Source: Larkinella punicea
GTDB taxonomy: Bacteria; Bacteroidota; Bacteroidia; Cytophagales; Spirosomataceae
Direction: 5' to 3'
Length of the DNA stretch: 64,000 nt
NCBI RefSeq assembly: GCF_003334855.1
Contig: NZ_QOWE01000004.1
Span: 300,858-364,857, forward strand
In this document: positions 42,200 through 49,907 of the stretch, in pieces
How the letters are laid out: every line of letters starts with the position of its first letter
Position numbering within the stretch: position 1 is the stretch's first letter
Notes under the pieces: generated by a model
The model's database searches: none
What the model saw: the letters and a program-made list of their open reading frames with translations, nothing else
What the model was told of the DNA's origin: nothing
Translations under genes and position numbers: made by a program

Positions 42200-42262
42200 C
42201 CCTAATCCCTATCCTCACCCCTGGATTGCATCCGGGGTGATCCAGATGCCAGCCCTGCGGGC
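42200..42262. repeat. REP-like dispersed element, copy 2
   Basis: CCTGGATTGCATCCGGGG followed by TGATCCAGATGCC and AGCCCTGCGGGC parallels the element at 7436-7506. It sits in the 339-bp gap between the histidine kinase and the Hsp70-like gene. Confidence 0.55.
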
Positions 42263-42337
42263 TTCCTTTCCGGGTCGTAATACAGAAAACCGCTCCATAA
42301 AAATCATCGTTTGCGGGAATTTCAAAAAGTTTACTCG

Positions 42338-42345
42338 TACCTTTG
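42338..42345 (+). promoter_or_regulatory. Probable -7 box of the Hsp70-like gene
   Basis: TACCTTTG matches TAnnTTTG exactly, 100 bp before the ATG at 42446. No TTG lies at the usual 19-21 bp upstream; the nearest TTTG is 24 bp away. Moderate support only. Confidence 0.4.
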
Positions 42346-42445
42346 CGCCCCTTTATCCAATCACAGCCGTGCTTTCCTGCTTCGGTCAGGCTTTTTTCCT
42401 GATGGTGACAGGCTTTTGTACGCTACATTTTGAGCTAAAACCGGG

Positions 42446-43732
42446 ATGACAACACTCTCTTGCGGAATCGACTTTGGTACGTCCAACTCCAGCATTGCCC
42501 TTGCCAACGACGGCGAAATCAGCCTGGTACCGGTTGAACAGACGCACGTAACCATTCCGAGTGCTATTTTCTTCCAGCGCGCCGACAACAAGGCGTTTTA
42601 TGGCCGAACCGCCGTTAATCTGTTTTTCGACCGCCAGCAGGGCCGGTTCATGCGGAGTCTGAAACGGGTTTTGGGAACGCCCCTGATGAAACACGGCACC
42701 GTCGTGAACGGCACTACCATGAATTTCTCCGGCATCATCGCGTCTTTTCTGAAAAAGATGAAGGAAAAAGCGGATGCCGTGGCGGGTCAGGAAATTGAGA
42801 ATGTGGTGATGGGCCGACCCGTTCATTTTGTCGACAACTCGCCCGAATCGGATGCCCAGGCGCAGGCCGAACTGAGAGAAATTGCGTTGCGAATTGGCTT
42901 CAAAACCGTCGAATTCCAGTTTGAACCCATCGCGGCAGCCTTTGCCCATGAAGCCCAACTGACCGGCGAAAAGCTGGCGATCGTGGCCGATCTGGGCGGT
43001 GGAACCTCCGATTTTACGGTGATCCGGTTATCCCGTCAATCCGTCCGGAAAACGGATCGGTCGTCGGACATTTTAGCCAATACCGGGGTGCGGGTCGGAG
43101 GCAACGATTTCGACAAAGACCTGAGCCTGGCCGCCATCATGCCCGAACTGGGTTACCGGAGCCGCTATGGCGATAAACAACTGGAAGTTCCGCTGAAACC
43201 GTTTCACGACCTGGCCGAATGGAGCAAGGTCAACTTCCTCTATACGCCCAAACTCATCATGCAAACCCGGCAGTTGCTGTTCCAGTCGCACGACAAAAAG
43301 CGGTATAAACGGCTCCTGAGTGTTCTCGAAAACGAAACCGGCCATGCCGTTCTGGCGGCTACCGAAGGGGCCAAAATTGCCCTGACGGACCAGGCCGAAT
43401 ACGCCACGCCCTTCGATTTCGTGGAAACGGATTTCGTGATTCCGATCCGGCGGACGCTGTTTGAAACGGCCATTTTCGGCGAGGTTGAAAAAATTGTGGC
43501 TTCGGCCACGGAATGTTTGCAGAATGCCGGGGTGCGGCAACAGGACATCGACCTGGTCATTCTGACCGGCGGCTCCACCGAAGTACCGCTGATTCAAGCC
43601 GAATTCAAGCGGCTTTTTCCGAATGCGGCCATCGCCGACGAAAACAAACTCTCCAGCGTTGGACTGGGGCTGGCCTACGACAGCCAGAGTAAATTCGGCC
43701 GGAATTCGACCCGCCAAATCGCATCGGTCTAA
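42446..43732 (+). CDS. Hsp70-like chaperone protein (YegD type)
   Basis: It has 428 residues and contains only the actin-like ATPase domain. GIDFGTSNSSIAL is phosphate loop 1, VADLGGGTSDFTVI is phosphate loop 2, and ILTGGSTEVPLIQ is the adenosine motif. It is much shorter than DnaK (about 640), as it lacks the substrate-binding and lid domains; this matches the YegD group of Hsp70-like proteins. It is a cytoplasmic ATPase of unknown client. It stands alone with its own promoter. Confidence 0.92.
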   Translation: MTTLSCGIDFGTSNSSIALANDGEISLVPVEQTHVTIPSAIFFQRADNKAFYGRTAVNLFFDRQQGRFMRSLKRVLGTPLMKHGTVVNGTTMNFSGIIASFLKKMKEKADAVAGQEIENVVMGRPVHFVDNSPESDAQAQAELREIALRIGFKTVEFQFEPIAAAFAHEAQLTGEKLAIVADLGGGTSDFTVIRLSRQSVRKTDRSSDILANTGVRVGGNDFDKDLSLAAIMPELGYRSRYGDKQLEVPLKPFHDLAEWSKVNFLYTPKLIMQTRQLLFQSHDKKRYKRLLSVLENETGHAVLAATEGAKIALTDQAEYATPFDFVETDFVIPIRRTLFETAIFGEVEKIVASATECLQNAGVRQQDIDLVILTGGSTEVPLIQAEFKRLFPNAAIADENKLSSVGLGLAYDSQSKFGRNSTRQIASV

Positions 43733-43887
43733 CCTGCTGAGTTGCGTTAATCCGGATTAGTGATCTCTTTTGGACAAGACCCGGTTTTTATCGAACGGTC
43801 AATAGTAGTCGGTACATTATCAGGTATTTATCAAAAAAAGGTGGAATTTTAAGGTGTATATCCTCACCCCGTTCAACCTTCGTTTTG

Positions 43888-46530
43888 ATGAAAACTTTTC
43901 TACGTATTTTCCGACCGAATCAGGGCCAACGGCTGTTGCTGGGCTTCCTGTTCCTGACCAGCCTGACGGTTTACAGCCAGGAGATCTATTACGTTACGCC
44001 GGGCGGTGGAGCCGTTACCAAAGACGGTTCTTCGTGGGCCAACGCCTTCGACGGCACCCAGCTCCAGACCGCCATCGAAGCCGCCAGCACCTATTCCCAG
44101 TCCAACGGCAATGTGGACGTTCAGGTCTGGGTAGCGGCTGGTCTCTACAAACCCACCGGCACCGCCGACCGCACCATCAGTTTTTCCATGCGAAACCACG
44201 TCGCAGTGTATGGCGGTTTTGAAGGCGACGAAAATCTGTTGAGCGAGCGCCCCGCCCTCAACCTTTCCTCGCCTTCCAGCACTACCCTCAGCGGGGAAAT
44301 CGGGGGAGCTGGCAACACCGACAATTCCTACCACGTCGTCAGCAATTCGACCGGGTCGCTGACCACCAGCGCGGTGCTCGACGGTTTTGTGATTACAGCA
44401 GGGAATGCCGATCATGCCGTTGAAGACGTTCATAGGGTTGGCGGAGGAATGGCGAATCTCAACGCCAGCCCCACAGTTCGTCACTGTTTCTTTGTTGAAA
44501 ATACCGCCAAATCGGGCGGAGCGGTGCATAATCTGGCCAATTCGGGCGGCACCTGCAGCCCGGAATTCATCGATTGCCATTTTATGAGCAATACGGCGGG
44601 CATCTCGGACGGGCCGGGCGGGGCGATGTACAACTATGCCGACCTGGGCAGCCAATGCCGCCCCAAGCTGACCCACTGTAGTTTTACCCTGAATAGTGCC
44701 GGAAACGGCGGGAGCCTTTTTAACGGAACCAATGCCGGAGGCACCTGCAGCCCGGTGATCACCCAGTGCCAATTTACCAACAATACCTCCACCGGCAACA
44801 GTGGCGTACTGGCCAACGATGGCGGCAGCCCGACCGTAACGAATTGCAGCTTTGTTGGCAATTCGGCCTCACGCGGAGGCATATCCGTTAATTATTCGAT
44901 CCAGCTTTTCACCAATTGCAGCTTTTCGGGCAACTCGGCAACCCTGGGCGGAGGAATCGCGTACCAAACCGGCGGTGGGACTACTTTTAAAAACTGCATC
45001 ATCTGGAACAACGGTGGTTCTCAAACCTTCTTCAATTCAAACGGTTCCACCATCACCGGTACCTACAGCCTGTTCGATACGGAAGTAACGGGCTACGGCG
45101 GAGCCAACAACCTGACCACCGCAGTCCTGCCTTTTGTTAGCGAAACCGACCTGCAACTCACGCCCGGCTCCCCCGCCATCAACGCCGGAGATCCCACCAG
45201 CACCACCACAAGCAGTGGTACCACGGACCTGGCCGGGAACGCCCGTTTCTACAACAGCGGCCCCATCGATCAGGGCGCTTTTGAATTTCAGGGAGAATTG
45301 CCGACGCCGGTGAGCGGCAGTTTCGACGGTTATATTTACGGAGCCGACTGCGAGAGCTTCCGGGGCTGGGCCTGGGATCGCGACAAGATCAATACCGTCG
45401 TTTCTGTTGACATCCTGGATGGCGATGCGGTGATTGCAACACTGCCTGCGGGCGATTTTCGCCAGGATCTGCTCGACGCGGGCAAAGGCAATGGCCAACA
45501 CGCTTTTCGGTATGTCCTCCCCGAATCGCTCAAAGACAACCTGCCCCACCTCCTGTCGGCCCGGGTGACGGGCAGCGGTTTTGTTCTCAAAAATTCGCCC
45601 AAGGCACTCATCTGCCAGAACAGCGCCGAACCGGTGGGCAACCAGCCCCCTGTCCCTCCCTTGCCTACGGTGCTGATTGCGCCCCTGACGGCGCAGGAAG
45701 ACGTCCCCTTCTCGGCTACCCTTCCCGCTTTCACCGACCCCGAAGGCAGCACCCTGACGTATGCCCTCAGCGGTTTACCGGCGGGTTTGAGTCTGGGTTC
45801 GGCAAACCGGATGATCAGCGGGACGCCCACCGAACCGGGGAGTTTCCTGCTGACGTATTCGGCCACGGATGAGCCCGGTTCCACCAACAGTGTGAGCTTT
45901 GTTTTAACCGTCAATCCCGCGTCAACCACCACGGTAACAGGGAGTTTCGACGGTTATCTGGACAAAGTCGAATGCGGTACGATCCGGGGCTGGGTGTGGG
46001 ATCGCAACAAACCCAACACGCCGGTGACGGTGGAGTTCTACACCGACGACACGGTCTGGGGCAGCACCGTCGCCAACATCTACCGGGATGATTTGAAGAA
46101 TGCCGGAAAAGGCAACGGGGCGCATGCCTACCGATTTGAGGTTCCGGTCACGCTGAAAGGAACCGGTCCGCATCTGATTTCGGCGCGGGTGCAGGGCAGC
46201 ACGTTTGTATTGAAAAACTCGGGGAAACTCCTGAACTGCCCCCTGCCCGTCCGGAAGGGGGCCGAACAACCCGAAAATCTGGAAATGATCGTGTTAGGCA
46301 ACCCGGTTTTCGGCCCGACGCTCGGGGTGGAAGTCCGGGGCGCGGAAGGACAACCCCTGCGGTTGCAATTGACGGATGCAAACGGCCGGGCCGTGGCCGA
46401 TTGGGCGGTAGAAGCAGCCGCAAAAGTAGAACAAAAAACGTTGTTCCTCGGTCATCAACCCGCAGAGCTGCTGTTCCTGCGGGCCACCAGCGGGTCACGA
46501 AGCGCGACAATGAAAGTGCTCAAACCGTAA
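43888..46530 (+). CDS. Secreted right-handed beta-helix protein with two WD-containing repeats and a T9SS-type C-terminus
   Basis: It has 880 residues from the ATG at 43888. After a signal peptide comes a parallel beta-helix region (about 30-460) rich in GGxxxN-type turns, with YYVTPGGG and TNCSFSGNSATLGGGI, of the choice-of-anchor Q/polymorphic outer membrane type. Two copies of a ~95-residue module follow (GSFDGYIYGADCESFRGWAWD and GSFDGYLDKVECGTIRGWVW), flanking an Ig-like cadherin-type domain (PAFTDPEGSTLTYALSGLP). The last ~80 residues (NPVFGPTLGVEVRGAEGQPL, then ATMKVLKP) resemble a type A sorting domain of the type IX secretion system. It is probably a cell-surface adhesin or polysaccharide-binding protein. 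Confidence 0.85.
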   Translation: MKTFLRIFRPNQGQRLLLGFLFLTSLTVYSQEIYYVTPGGGAVTKDGSSWANAFDGTQLQTAIEAASTYSQSNGNVDVQVWVAAGLYKPTGTADRTISFSMRNHVAVYGGFEGDENLLSERPALNLSSPSSTTLSGEIGGAGNTDNSYHVVSNSTGSLTTSAVLDGFVITAGNADHAVEDVHRVGGGMANLNASPTVRHCFFVENTAKSGGAVHNLANSGGTCSPEFIDCHFMSNTAGISDGPGGAMYNYADLGSQCRPKLTHCSFTLNSAGNGGSLFNGTNAGGTCSPVITQCQFTNNTSTGNSGVLANDGGSPTVTNCSFVGNSASRGGISVNYSIQLFTNCSFSGNSATLGGGIAYQTGGGTTFKNCIIWNNGGSQTFFNSNGSTITGTYSLFDTEVTGYGGANNLTTAVLPFVSETDLQLTPGSPAINAGDPTSTTTSSGTTDLAGNARFYNSGPIDQGAFEFQGELPTPVSGSFDGYIYGADCESFRGWAWDRDKINTVVSVDILDGDAVIATLPAGDFRQDLLDAGKGNGQHAFRYVLPESLKDNLPHLLSARVTGSGFVLKNSPKALICQNSAEPVGNQPPVPPLPTVLIAPLTAQEDVPFSATLPAFTDPEGSTLTYALSGLPAGLSLGSANRMISGTPTEPGSFLLTYSATDEPGSTNSVSFVLTVNPASTTTVTGSFDGYLDKVECGTIRGWVWDRNKPNTPVTVEFYTDDTVWGSTVANIYRDDLKNAGKGNGAHAYRFEVPVTLKGTGPHLISARVQGSTFVLKNSGKLLNCPLPVRKGAEQPENLEMIVLGNPVFGPTLGVEVRGAEGQPLRLQLTDANGRAVADWAVEAAAKVEQKTLFLGHQPAELLFLRATSGSRSATMKVLKP

Positions 46531-46544
46531 ATTCACCCGGTCGG

Positions 46545-46573
46545 GGCGGTTTTCGTGTCGGACGAAAACCGCC
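46545..46573. terminator. 12-bp perfect stem-loop between converging genes
   Basis: GGCGGTTTTCGT (46545-46556) pairs with ACGAAAACCGCC (46562-46573) around a 5-base loop, just after the beta-helix gene and touching the stop of the HxlR gene. There is no long T-run, so termination strength is uncertain. Confidence 0.55.
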
Positions 46574-46957
46574 TTAGTGCAATCCCAGCGTCTTTGCATA
46601 CGCTTTTCCCCAGTCCACCATCGACTGCAAAACCGGCAGGGTGGCATTTCCCTGTTCCGTCAGACTGTATTCGACCCGGGGCGGAATTTCGGCGTAGATT
46701 TTCCGGTTCAGGATTCCGTTTCGCTCCAAATCCCGCAGCTCCTGCGTCAGCATTTTCTTGCTGATACCGGGCATGGCGCGCTGCATTTCGCCGAATCGGT
46801 TGATCCCCCTCGACACATTGTAAATAATAACCGGTTTCCATTTTCCGCCAATAATCAGGCTGGTGAGGGTCACCGGACACTTCGTCAATCCGTAAGCCGC
46901 TAAATCTTCCAAACTATTTATTTTTTCAAGTACCTCATTATCAATTATAGTCTCCAT
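46574..46957 (-). CDS. HxlR-family winged-helix transcriptional regulator
   Basis: It has 127 residues from the ATG at 46957 (the open frame extends upstream to 47023 through the promoter and is not used). KCPVTLTSLIIGGKWKPVII, RFGEMQRAMPGISKKMLTQE and LRDLERNGILNRKIY followed by VEYSLTEQG are the standard HxlR winged-helix motifs. These small dimeric regulators often respond to electrophiles or redox stress and control a divergent reductase gene. Here the divergent NmrA-like gene shares a compact promoter region flanked by an inverted repeat, so autoregulation plus control of that gene is likely. Confidence 0.93.
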   Translation of the reverse strand: METIIDNEVLEKINSLEDLAAYGLTKCPVTLTSLIIGGKWKPVIIYNVSRGINRFGEMQRAMPGISKKMLTQELRDLERNGILNRKIYAEIPPRVEYSLTEQGNATLPVLQSMVDWGKAYAKTLGLH

Positions 46958-46980
46958 TTTGATACTAAGAAACATTAAAG

Positions 46981-47047
46981 TGATTACTTGACAAATATAA
47001 ACTATTGGATCTAGCTTTGGCAAGATATATTTCTAAAAAAGTAATCA
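46981..47047. promoter_or_regulatory. Divergent overlapping promoters with flanking operator half-sites
   Basis: Plus strand: TTG at 46988-46990 and TAGCTTTG at 47012-47019, 21 bp apart, for the NmrA-like gene. Minus strand: TTG (47023-47021) and TATATTTG (46999-46992), also 21 bp apart, for HxlR. The half-sites TGATTACTT (46981-46989) and AAGTAATCA (47039-47047) are exact inverted copies centred on the overlap, and the left one covers the plus -33 box. The arrangement fits repression of both genes by HxlR. Confidence 0.7.
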
Positions 47048-47058
47048 ACTTAAGTGCT

Positions 47059-47952
47059 ATGTACGTCATCACAGGAGCCAGTGGCCATACCGGCACACCC
47101 ATTGCCCGGCAACTTTTGGAAGCCGGAAAACCGGTCAGGGTTATCGTTCGGTCAGCCGAACATTTGAAAGAACTCATCGACAGCGGTGCCCAGGCGGCCA
47201 TCGGAAGTCTGGAAGACCCGGATTTTCTGATCGAAGCTTTTCGGGGTGCTACGGCGGTTTACGCCATCATTCCCCCCAATTTTACAACGCCCGATTTTAC
47301 GGGGTACCAAAAACGGGTCGCCGACGCCCTGACAGCCGCCATTCGGGTCAATCAGGTTCCCTACGCGGTCAGTCTGAGCAGCTTCGGGGCGCATTTGCCC
47401 GACCAGAACGGGGTCATTCAGGGTATGACCTATCTGGAAAACCAACTCAATGCGGTGGAAGATCTGCGGGTCGTTCATCTGCGGGCGGGTTTCTTTTTCC
47501 AGAACCTCTTCAGCAGCATCGGTTTACTGAAAGCAACGGGTTTGCTGGCGGGTTTTCCCATCGAAGGCGATAAACCGCTGGCGCTGGTTCACACCGACGA
47601 CATTGCCGCCGTGGCCGCCCGCCAGTTGCTGGCATTGGATTTCGAAGGAAAAACCGTCCGGTTTGTCGCCGGACCGCGTGACCTCACCTTCGACGAAGTG
47701 GCGCAGATTGTGGGCCAGGCCCTCGGAAAACCGGATTTAGTCTGGACCGCTTTCCCCTACGATCAGGCGCGGGCGGGCATGATTCAGTCGGGTATGACAC
47801 CCAGTATGGCCGATAACTACGTGGAATTCTGCCAGCGCGTTAACGACGGCGGCCTGATGGGCGGTTTTGAACGCAACGCCGACAACACCACGCCCACGAC
47901 CCTCGAAGACTTTGCCCGCAACGAACTGGTAGCCGCCTACCAGACGAACTAA
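47059..47952 (+). CDS. NmrA-like NAD(P)-binding protein
   Basis: It has 297 residues from MYVITGASGHTG at 47059; the upstream extension of the frame runs through the promoter. The Rossmann motif TGASGHTGTPIARQLLEAG is followed by IVRSAEHLKELIDSGAQAAI. The NmrA family includes redox-sensing regulators and NAD(P)H:quinone-type reductases such as QorB. With an HxlR regulator divergently encoded, a quinone or electrophile reductase role is the best guess (the QorR/QorB arrangement is the model). Cytoplasmic, no signal peptide. Confidence 0.9.
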   Translation: MYVITGASGHTGTPIARQLLEAGKPVRVIVRSAEHLKELIDSGAQAAIGSLEDPDFLIEAFRGATAVYAIIPPNFTTPDFTGYQKRVADALTAAIRVNQVPYAVSLSSFGAHLPDQNGVIQGMTYLENQLNAVEDLRVVHLRAGFFFQNLFSSIGLLKATGLLAGFPIEGDKPLALVHTDDIAAVAARQLLALDFEGKTVRFVAGPRDLTFDEVAQIVGQALGKPDLVWTAFPYDQARAGMIQSGMTPSMADNYVEFCQRVNDGGLMGGFERNADNTTPTTLEDFARNELVAAYQTN

Positions 47953-48067
47953 GTTGAAGCGAAAAATCCTGCTCATGATCCGGTTGATTGCGCACAAAAT
48001 GCCGGATTGTGAGTAGGATTTACGTCGAATCGATTTTAGGAGGAAGAAGCCGACTAACCGTTCGATC

Positions 48068-49492
48068 ATGCGTACCCTGCTTGTTTCCTTTTTGCTGCTG
48101 TTCTCCCTGCCTGCTTTTGTCACGGCCCAAACCCGTCCCAACATCATCTTCATTCTGGCCGACGACCTGGGCTACGGCGATCTGGGCATCAACGGTCAGA
48201 AGCTGATCAAAACCCCGAACATAGACCGGCTGGCGGCCGAAGGGGTGCGGTTTACGCAGTTTTACGCGGGAACGTCGGTTTGCGCGCCCTCCCGTTCGTC
48301 GCTCATGACGGGCCACCACACCGGGCATACCTACATCCGGGGCAACAAAGGCGTTGACCCCGAAGGCCAGCAACCCCTGGCCGATTCGGTGGTGACGATG
48401 GCGGAAATTCTGAAGAAAGCGGGTTACACCACGGCGGCTTTTGGCAAATGGGGTCTGGGACCGGTCGGTTCCGAAGGCGACCCCAACCAACAGGGTTTCG
48501 ACCGCTTCTACGGCTACAACTGCCAGAGCCTGGCGCACCGGTATTATCCGAATCACCTCTGGGACAACAGCCAGAAAATCGTTCTGGCCGAAAACGAGAA
48601 CCTGTTGAAAACCAGCCAATACGGCCCTGATCTGATTCAGCAACAAGCCCTGGGCTTCGTCAAAAACAACGACCCGAAAAAGCCATTTTTCCTCTTCCTG
48701 CCGTATACCCTCCCCCACGCCGAACTGCTGGTTCCCAACGACAGCATTTTCCAGTATTACAAAGGAAAGTTTGCCGAAAAACCGTACACAGGAGCCGATT
48801 ATGGGCCGAATGCCAATGTCGGCGGCTATGCCTCGCAGGAATATCCCCGGGCTACGTTCGCAGCGATGGTCACCCGGCTCGATTTGTACGTGGGTCAGCT
48901 TCTGGCGACCTTGAAAGAAAAAGGACTGGATCAGAACACGCTCATTATTTTTTCCAGCGACAACGGCCCGCACCGCGAAGGGGGTGCCGACCCGGTTTTC
49001 TTCAACAGCGGGGGCGGTTTTCGCGGTTTCAAACGCGACCTCTACGAAGGCGGCATCCGGGAGCCGATGATTGCCCGCTGGTCCGGCACCATCAAACCCG
49101 GCACCCAAAATGAGCACGTGGGCGCCTTCTGGGATTTGCTGCCCACCTTTGCCGAACTGGCCGGAACAAAGGCCCCCGCGGGCATCGACGGGATTTCGTT
49201 CGTTCCGGCTCTGACGGGAAAAGGCACTCAGAAAAAACACGCCTTTCTCTATTGGGAATTTCACGAACAGGGTGGCAAACAGGCCGTTCGGCAGGGCAAC
49301 TGGAAGGCAGTTCGACTTAATGCCGCCGGGAACACCACCCAGCCTGTCGAACTCTATGACCTGGCGAAAGACCCGGCCGAAACCACCAATCTGGCGGCCA
49401 AACACCCCGCGAAAGCCACCGAACTAGGGCGATTGATGACGGAATCCCATACGCCCTCGGCTTTATTCCCGTTCGGTAGTGCAGGGCGGTAA
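48068..49492 (+). CDS. Secreted arylsulfatase-type sulfatase (type I, S1 family)
   Basis: It has 474 residues with a signal peptide (about 1-20). PNIIFILADDLGYGDLG gives the metal-binding Asp pair. The formylglycine motif is CAPSRSSLMTG, with Cys72 the residue to be converted to formylglycine in C-x-P-S-R. KWGLG and the SDNGPH segment complete the site. Such enzymes remove sulfate esters from host or algal glycans in the periplasm. No maturase is encoded in the window. Next to the second SusC/D pair it may form part of a second glycan-use locus, although a 415-bp gap separates them. Confidence 0.93.
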   Translation: MRTLLVSFLLLFSLPAFVTAQTRPNIIFILADDLGYGDLGINGQKLIKTPNIDRLAAEGVRFTQFYAGTSVCAPSRSSLMTGHHTGHTYIRGNKGVDPEGQQPLADSVVTMAEILKKAGYTTAAFGKWGLGPVGSEGDPNQQGFDRFYGYNCQSLAHRYYPNHLWDNSQKIVLAENENLLKTSQYGPDLIQQQALGFVKNNDPKKPFFLFLPYTLPHAELLVPNDSIFQYYKGKFAEKPYTGADYGPNANVGGYASQEYPRATFAAMVTRLDLYVGQLLATLKEKGLDQNTLIIFSSDNGPHREGGADPVFFNSGGGFRGFKRDLYEGGIREPMIARWSGTIKPGTQNEHVGAFWDLLPTFAELAGTKAPAGIDGISFVPALTGKGTQKKHAFLYWEFHEQGGKQAVRQGNWKAVRLNAAGNTTQPVELYDLAKDPAETTNLAAKHPAKATELGRLMTESHTPSALFPFGSAGR

Positions 49493-49907
49493 GCCGATTC
49501 TACAGAATTTAAAATTCGATATTTACCTATTTTCTTTCTTAAATCCCTTCCCGAGAAACCGGAATCGTTTCCGGGATTCCGAACGCGCCAATCGTAACAA
49601 TTCCATAAAACAGCGGTAATCCTCAACACATCTGTAAACGCTTCTTTTGCGGTGAATTTACCAGCCGGTGACGAAGCGAGTGCTACCCTTGATTTCCTTC
49701 CTTTTTCTACGACTACGACGGTTTTTGTTTGCTTCTGTAGGTCAACGGCTATCCCCTAACGCATTGACCCTCGGTGTATGAAAACAGGACTTTTAGTGAC
49801 GCTCTGTAGCCTTCTTCTTTTAGCATTTCACGCCCCTCACCTGGTAAATTCTCCCATTCGCATTTCCCGAATCAAGTCACCATACAACCTGCTTAAAACG
49901 TATCGAA
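49493..49907. other. Intergenic region upstream of the second SusC gene
   Basis: This 415-bp gap holds a small hairpin, CCGGAA-TCGT-TTCCGG near 49560-49575, that might end the sulfatase transcript. A 97-codon plus-strand ORF (49778-50071) begins with a hydrophobic stretch but runs into the SusC gene in another frame, so it is probably not real. I see no TTTG/TAnnTTTG pair with correct spacing. Confidence 0.45.
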
